Part shown: in pieces, positions 6,947 to 10,742 of the stretch
How positions within the stretch are numbered: position 1 is the first letter of the stretch
Layout: every line of letters begins with the position of its first letter
NCBI GenBank assembly: GCA_017545095.1
Contig: JAFYCU010000279.1
Coordinates: 1 to 10,742 of the forward strand
DNA from: Muribaculaceae bacterium
GTDB lineage: Bacteria; Bacteroidota; Bacteroidia; Bacteroidales; Muribaculaceae
Direction: 5' to 3'
DNA length: 10,742 nucleotides
Notes under the pieces: model-generated
The model's database searches: none
Seen by the model: the letters and a program-made list of their open reading frames with translations, nothing else
Told to the model about the DNA's origin: nothing
Program-made: the position numbers and the translations under genes

Positions 6947-7429
6947 GACTACTACCGAGCAGTTGTCCCCGCCGCGCGGTGACCCAGTTAGTTAAATTTT
7001 GCCCTGCCGGGCTAGCACAACACAAAATGCCCGGCGGAGCTGGCTGCGACATGCCGCCGGGTCGTTCCTCGGCAGAGGAACACCAATCCGAAAGCCCCAT
7101 ATTGCCGCGCCAGCGGCTATGTGGGGATACCGATGACCCGAAAGGCGACGCAACCTCGGCGAGGTTGCCTGCCCGCGTGTGTTGGGCAACGTCTCCGACG
7201 TTTTCTAGAACGTTTGCGGCTCGTTTTCCCCATATACGTCGCTGCGCTCCTTCATATGGGGCTTTCTGATTGGGGAACGTCTGCGACGTTCATTGCCTGC
7301 GATTTCGTCACCCCGCGAAGCAAAGGGCGGCAGCCGCACGCGCAGCCACCGCCCCAACAGCGTCAACACGCCACCGCCTCCGAGGCCGTAGGATGCCTTT
7401 GGGTTGCCGGTGTGAGGGCTATTACCACA
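6947..7429. other. Gene-free region with clustered palindromes
   Basis: I find no credible gene here: the open frames on both strands read through palindromes and resemble no known protein. The stretch holds several short perfect inverted repeats. They are CCCGGCGG/CCGCCGGG (7030-7037 and 7054-7061), GTTCCTC/GAGGAAC (7064-7070 and 7075-7081), GCAACCTCG/CGAGGTTGC (7150-7158 and 7160-7168), AACGTC/GACGTT (7188-7193 and 7197-7202) and GAACGTC/GACGTTC (7275-7281 and 7285-7291). From about 7300 to 7429 I see only G/C-rich sequence up to the end of the LRR gene. The cluster resembles repetitive extragenic palindromes, but I cannot name a family. Confidence 0.7.
7083..7273. repeat. Inverted pair of 20-base segments flanking smaller palindromes
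   Basis: CCAATCCGAAAGCCCCATAT (7083-7102) recurs as its reverse complement at 7254-7273 with a single mismatch (C to A). Each copy is followed, on its own strand, by a G/C-rich stretch and a partial return motif (TATGTGGGG or TATATGGGG), so each arm is itself roughly palindromic. The pair encloses the hairpins at 7150-7168 and 7188-7202. This layout fits two copies of one short repeat in opposite orientation. Confidence 0.75.
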
Positions 7430-10135
7430 TCACTGCTTCAAAATGATGTCAATCACAAAGTTCACATCGTCGATATCCACACGTCCGTCGCCGTTGGCGT
7501 CACCCACCACCGCAGGCGATGCACCGTCCTCCACGATGTTGTCGAAGTTCAGCCACACCGGGGCGGCGAAGTAAGCCTGCAGCGACCCGCTCGGCACATG
7601 CACCGTGGCTGTTGGATATATGCCCGAGTCAAAAGCATCACTCGCCAAATTGGCTGGACGGTTGCGCTTGCAGACAATGTCGGCAATAGCCGAGCAGCCT
7701 GCAAATGCCTTGCTGCTGATGGTTTTCACGTTGGCACCGAGTTCTACGTTCGACAAGGCGTTGCAACCGTGGAATGCCGACATACCTACATCTGTCACGG
7801 GGTTGCTAAGAGTCAAGTTCCTCAATCCAGCGCAACCATAGAACGTATAGGGTTTCACCTGCGTAAGTCCACTTGGTGTTACAACGTTGGTCACTTCAGC
7901 ATTGTTAAGATAAAGGCGTTTTGCACAAGCCAGTGGATTAGCCTCGCTGCCATCGAAGTCAATGCCACACCAAGCCGCCAAGTCGCTGATTTGGACTTTC
8001 GTCAAACCAATGCACCCAGCAAATGCACGACCGCCAATGGAAGTCACAGAAGCGGGAATGGCGATGCTGGTTAAGCCACCACAATTGATGAACGCCGAGT
8101 CTCCAACTGTAGCCACCGAATTGCCGATTGTTACACTCGTCAGGCCGCTGCATCCGTTAAATGCTGAATTTCCGATTTTTGTCGCTTTGTTTGGAATTGT
8201 CACTTTCTTCAGTTGTGTCAACCCTTTGCAAATGTTAGCTGGAATACTTCCAACGTCATTTCCGAATGTAAACGTGTTTATACTATTCAACCCATTAAAA
8301 GAGGAACAAGCATCGCAGTTTTTCGAATTCCAAGTAACGCTTGCTAAAGAACTTTGGCCATACATGAAATAAGTGGGAAGTGTTTCCACTCCGCTGCCAA
8401 TAGTTAGTTCTTGGATTGGGCAGTTCTGGAATTGAGGATAGCTTTTTGAGAATCCAGCACAATTTTTCGCATACCATATCAATTTCGCAAGAGAACTACA
8501 ATCTTTGAAAGCTGAGCTACCGATAGAGGTCACGGCGTTGGGTATGGTCATGCTCGCCAAACCAGTGCAGCCAGAGAATGCCGACCCATCAATGGAGGTC
8601 ACGGTATTGGGAATGGACACGCTCGTGAGACCGCTCATACCATAACATAAGCAAGATGGTATTTTTTGCACATTATCTCCAAATGTAAACGATTGGATAG
8701 TGTTGGGAAAAGTATTACTATTCATATCATTACATGCTATAGCATTCCAAATCACGCTCGTCAGGCTAGAGCAATCATAGAACGCGCGGTAGCCGATGGA
8801 GGTCACGGAACTCGGGATGGTCACGCTTGTCAGGCCAGTGCAGCCATAGAACGCCTGAGAGCCTATACTGGTCACCGAGTTCGGGATGGTCACGCTCGTC
8901 AGGCCAGTGCAGCCATAAAACGCCTGAGAGCCGATACTGGTCACAGAGTTCGGAATGGTCACGCTCGTCAGATTGCTCCAACCCGAAAACGCACCACTCT
9001 TTATTTCTTCGAGTCCGTTTGGTATCACTATCTCTACGATTTCCTCATTGTTGAGTAAAAGATGCTTTGCATAATAAAGAGGATTAGCGGTCTCATTACC
9101 AAATGAAATATTGAACCAAGCCAATAAATCGCTGATATGCACGCTCGTAAGGCTAGTGCAGTTGTAGAACGCACTGCCACCGATGGAGGCCACCGAGTTG
9201 CCGATGGTCACGCTCGCCAGGCCAGTGCAGCCAGAAAATGCAGAGCCGCCGATGGAGGTCACCGAGTTACCGATGGTCACGCTCATCAGGCCAGTGCAGC
9301 CGTAGAACGCACTGCTTTTCACTACTTCAACTCCTTCGGAAATAACCAAATCAGTCAGTTCTGTGTTGTTCAGAAACAGGTGATGCGCATAATACAAAGG
9401 ATTGGCGTAAACATTGGCGTAAGGTGTGCCGCATTGGTAACAACTTTCGAAATCAATGTTGCACCAAGCAGCGAGGTCGCTGATATTGACTCTCGACAAT
9501 CCAGTGCAGCCATAGAATGCTAATCCGCCGATGGAGGTCACGGAGTTTGGGATGGTCACGCTCGTCAGGTCAGTGCATTCATAGCACAAGTAACTTGGAA
9601 TACGCTCCACTTTTTCACCAAAAGTAATGGATTGTAAACATCGAAACGGGTACTCACAATAACATCCATCGTCATCACTATCCTCCACCTTGATATTACA
9701 ATTAATAGCATTCCAAATAACATTCGTCAGACTGCTACAACCAGCGAAAGCTCCATAGTCAATTGAGGCCACGGAGTCTCCGATGGTCATACTCTTCAGG
9801 CTGCTGCAACCCCTGAACGCATACCAGCCAATGGTGGTCACCGAATCAGGAATGGTCACACTAGTCAAGCCAGTGCATCCTTCGAACGCATAAACGCCGA
9901 TGGAAGTCACGGAGTTCGGGATGTTCACGCTCGTCAAGCCAGTGCAGCCGTAGAACGCATAGCTGCCGATGGAGGTCACGGAGTTGCCAATCGTCACATT
10001 CGTCAGGCCGGTGCAGTTGGAGAACACCAAGTTGCCGAGAGTGGTCACGGAGTTGCCAATCGTCACATTCGTCAGGCCAGTGCAGTTGGAGAACACCGAG
10101 TTGCCGAGAGTGGTCACAGAGTTGGGGATGGTCAC
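7430..10135 (-). CDS. BspA-like leucine-rich-repeat protein with dockerin-like end, 5'-truncated
   Basis: The frame encodes 901 residues from a GTG at 10135. It is built of some 25 LRR_5 (BspA/TpLRR) units of 23 residues with the pattern IPNSVTSIGxxAFYGCTGLTSVT. Two longer insert types recur: ISDLxAW...NPLYYAxHL.LNN (residues about 218-262, 334-365 and 717-748), and LIWNAxxC...FTFGxxVxxIPxxLCYG (about 139-186, 461-499 and two shorter ones within 552-638). The C-terminus, GDANGDGRVDIDD followed by VNFVIDIILKQ, is a single dockerin-like EF-hand loop. BspA-family proteins are surface adhesins or binding proteins. The reading frame extends only to a TGA at 10181-10183 and has no ATG or signal peptide; the repeat pattern breaks off near 10154 in mid-unit (CTGLTGVTIPNSV). 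The gene has therefore probably lost its 5' end and may not be expressed, or the GTG starts an unexported protein. There is no clear promoter upstream on this strand. Confidence 0.8.
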   Translation of the reverse strand: MTIPNSVTTLGNSVFSNCTGLTNVTIGNSVTTLGNLVFSNCTGLTNVTIGNSVTSIGSYAFYGCTGLTSVNIPNSVTSIGVYAFEGCTGLTSVTIPDSVTTIGWYAFRGCSSLKSMTIGDSVASIDYGAFAGCSSLTNVIWNAINCNIKVEDSDDDGCYCEYPFRCLQSITFGEKVERIPSYLCYECTDLTSVTIPNSVTSIGGLAFYGCTGLSRVNISDLAAWCNIDFESCYQCGTPYANVYANPLYYAHHLFLNNTELTDLVISEGVEVVKSSAFYGCTGLMSVTIGNSVTSIGGSAFSGCTGLASVTIGNSVASIGGSAFYNCTSLTSVHISDLLAWFNISFGNETANPLYYAKHLLLNNEEIVEIVIPNGLEEIKSGAFSGWSNLTSVTIPNSVTSIGSQAFYGCTGLTSVTIPNSVTSIGSQAFYGCTGLTSVTIPSSVTSIGYRAFYDCSSLTSVIWNAIACNDMNSNTFPNTIQSFTFGDNVQKIPSCLCYGMSGLTSVSIPNTVTSIDGSAFSGCTGLASMTIPNAVTSIGSSAFKDCSSLAKLIWYAKNCAGFSKSYPQFQNCPIQELTIGSGVETLPTYFMYGQSSLASVTWNSKNCDACSSFNGLNSINTFTFGNDVGSIPANICKGLTQLKKVTIPNKATKIGNSAFNGCSGLTSVTIGNSVATVGDSAFINCGGLTSIAIPASVTSIGGRAFAGCIGLTKVQISDLAAWCGIDFDGSEANPLACAKRLYLNNAEVTNVVTPSGLTQVKPYTFYGCAGLRNLTLSNPVTDVGMSAFHGCNALSNVELGANVKTISSKAFAGCSAIADIVCKRNRPANLASDAFDSGIYPTATVHVPSGSLQAYFAAPVWLNFDNIVEDGASPAVVGDANGDGRVDIDDVNFVIDIILKQ
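8821..8958 (-). repeat. Near-identical 69-bp tandem pair in the LRR gene
   Basis: Blocks 8821-8889 and 8890-8958 differ at 5 of 69 positions and encode two successive SVTSIGSQAFYGCTGLTSVT units. Neighbouring LRR units are much less similar at the DNA level, so this looks like a recent duplication within the gene. Confidence 0.85.
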
Positions 10136-10154
10136 GCCCGTCAGGCCAGTGCAG
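9974..10154 (-). repeat. 69-bp tandem array at the truncated end of the LRR gene
   Basis: Blocks 9974-10042 and 10043-10111 differ at 2 of 69 positions. A third, partial unit (10112-10154) runs to the point where LRR homology ends. They encode the VTTLGNxVFSNCTGLTNVTI units. This is the most recently duplicated part of the gene and sits exactly at its broken end. Confidence 0.88.
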
Positions 10155-10319
10155 CGACAGTATTTGCAACTTGTTGTGTGTCAGAGATTTTCGATTAAAA
10201 CGGTAGAAAAGTGATGACGAAGATTCTTTATATGGAAAAAAAGATGAAGATTTAACGTTTTTAACTACTTATAACGTCTTGCGTGCGCATAAGTGTATTG
10301 AATAGTATCTATTATAAAA

Positions 10320-10345
10320 TAAGATTGTTTTGCGAGGCAATCTTA
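10320..10345. repeat. Small hairpin in the A/T-rich intergenic region
   Basis: TAAGATTG (10320-10327) and CAATCTTA (10338-10345) form a perfect 8-bp stem around the 10-base loop TTTTGCGAGG. It could be a weak terminator or a protein-binding site; the sequence does not decide. Confidence 0.4.
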
Positions 10346-10498
10346 GATTCTAAAAATACAAGAATGATGCAGCTATATTTAGACAAGGATAATATGGTGA
10401 TAATTGACTTTGGAGTAAAAATCATGAAATTGCGATAAAAAATGTGAAAATACAGTAAATAAATCAGGGTTTATTAATTCTGTTTTATAGAAAATGCT

Positions 10499-10506
10499 TA
10501 ACTTTG
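10499..10506 (+). promoter_or_regulatory. Promoter -7 element for the ATPase gene
   Basis: TAACTTTG (10499-10506), followed by T, matches TAnnTTTGY exactly. The -33 region is weak (TTCTG at 10478-10482). Transcription would start near 10514, giving a leader of about 40 A/T-rich bases before the ATG at 10555. Confidence 0.55.
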
Positions 10507-10554
10507 TAAACCAAACTTTATAACATCGCTCAATTATTATTAAATATAATTTAT

Positions 10555-10742
10555 ATGAGTATCAGTAAGGATGTCATTAAACAGTGCCTGATCAGTAAGC
10601 AACGCGAGGTGGATGAGGCGGTGATTGTGAACCGTCCCATAGACTTTGAAGAGAATGGCAACTATGTGATAGTTGGCGTGAGACATACGGGTAAGTCGTA
10701 CCTCCTGTATCAACGTGTTCGTCAACTTCAATCAGCAGGAAA
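10555..10742 (+). CDS. P-loop ATPase of AAA_14/DUF4143 type, N-terminal part (runs off the right edge)
   Basis: The first 62 codons are present, from ATG at 10555. Residues about 25-40 (VNRPIDFEENGNYVIV) lead into a Walker A motif, GVRHTGKS (41-48), followed by YLLYQRVRQLQSAG. This order (a short N-terminal helix with charged residues, then an xFExxGNYVxVGxRxxGKSxLLYQ pattern) is typical of the Bacteroidales ATP-binding proteins with an AAA_14 domain and a C-terminal DUF4143. These are common, often multi-copy genes of unclear role. The Walker B motif and the C-terminal domain lie outside the window, so the family call rests on the N-terminus alone. It has its own promoter and points away from the LRR gene. 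Confidence 0.82.
   Translation, partial: MSISKDVIKQCLISKQREVDEAVIVNRPIDFEENGNYVIVGVRHTGKSYLLYQRVRQLQSAG

Larger units (their letters stand above)
10184..10554. other. A/T-rich intergenic region between the LRR gene and the ATPase gene
   Basis: There is no convincing gene on either strand; only short frames such as a 37-codon minus-strand one from 10425 are present. It contains a hairpin at 10320-10345 and the promoter of the ATPase gene. Composition is much more A/T-rich than the flanking genes. No signal peptide for the LRR gene is encoded in the minus-strand frame that leads into it. Confidence 0.6.

Noticed and set aside
6786..7269. Open frames of 104 and 156 codons across the repeat cluster
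   Set aside because: The same peptide pattern is repeated because the DNA is repeated, and the frames run through palindromes. No signal, motif or start context supports translation.
7121..8074. A 317-codon plus-strand frame
   Set aside because: It crosses the palindrome cluster and then runs antisense to the LRR gene. The LRR reading on the minus strand is far better supported.
8821..10154. Regularly spaced similar segments considered as a CRISPR array
   Set aside because: The 69-bp period keeps one reading frame and encodes LRR units of 23 residues. There are no unique spacers between constant short repeats and no cas genes.
10321..10425. A 37-codon minus-strand frame (begins MIFTPKSIITIL) in the A/T-rich region
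   Set aside because: It is short, A/T-rich and without a promoter or recognisable features, and does not connect in frame with the LRR gene.

Overview
The window looks like a chromosomal segment from a member of the order Bacteroidales (Prevotellaceae or Muribaculaceae-like gut or oral bacteria). The evidence is the Bacteroidetes promoter form (TTG, 19-20 bases, TAnnTTTG), A/T-rich leaders without Shine-Dalgarno sequences, a TonB-dependent receptor with an N-terminal carboxypeptidase-regulatory-like domain, a secreted protein with a T9SS-like tail, a BspA-type leucine-rich-repeat protein and an AAA_14/DUF4143-type ATPase. This assignment is inferred from the reading alone; no database was searched.

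Layout from left to right. Positions 1-372 (minus) hold the first 124 codons of rpsA (ribosomal protein S1), with a near-consensus promoter. A divergent promoter serves a 484-residue secreted protein (634-2088, plus) that ends in a strong intrinsic terminator. A TonB-dependent outer-membrane receptor follows (2258-4651, plus). Convergent to it are two minus-strand genes: an unrecognised acidic, lower-GC protein (4685-5359) and a lipoprotein serine protease of the trypsin/HtrA fold (5503-6612) with a large helical insertion between its catalytic His and Asp. The gap between these two holds an imperfect hairpin.

Positions 6613-7429 carry no convincing gene. They hold a dense cluster of non-coding repeats: a 47-base direct repeat spaced 90 bases apart, several perfect palindromes, and an inverted pair of 20-base segments. 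A consensus-like promoter lies across the edge of the first direct repeat and points at the protease gene. Next is a long BspA-like LRR gene (7430-10135, minus) with a dockerin-like C-terminus. Its 5' end stops inside a repeat unit with no ATG and no signal peptide, so it is probably truncated. An A/T-rich, gene-poor stretch (10184-10554) then leads with its own promoter into the start of a plus-strand P-loop ATPase that runs off the end.

Most of the encoded proteins belong to the cell envelope (receptor, secreted protein, lipoprotein protease, LRR adhesin remnant), but they are separate transcription units and nothing shows that they form one pathway. I see no CRISPR array, tRNA, rRNA, transposase or recognisable defence system. 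The most notable features are the truncated repeat-rich LRR gene, the palindromic repeat cluster with its embedded promoter, and the protease with its unusual insertion.
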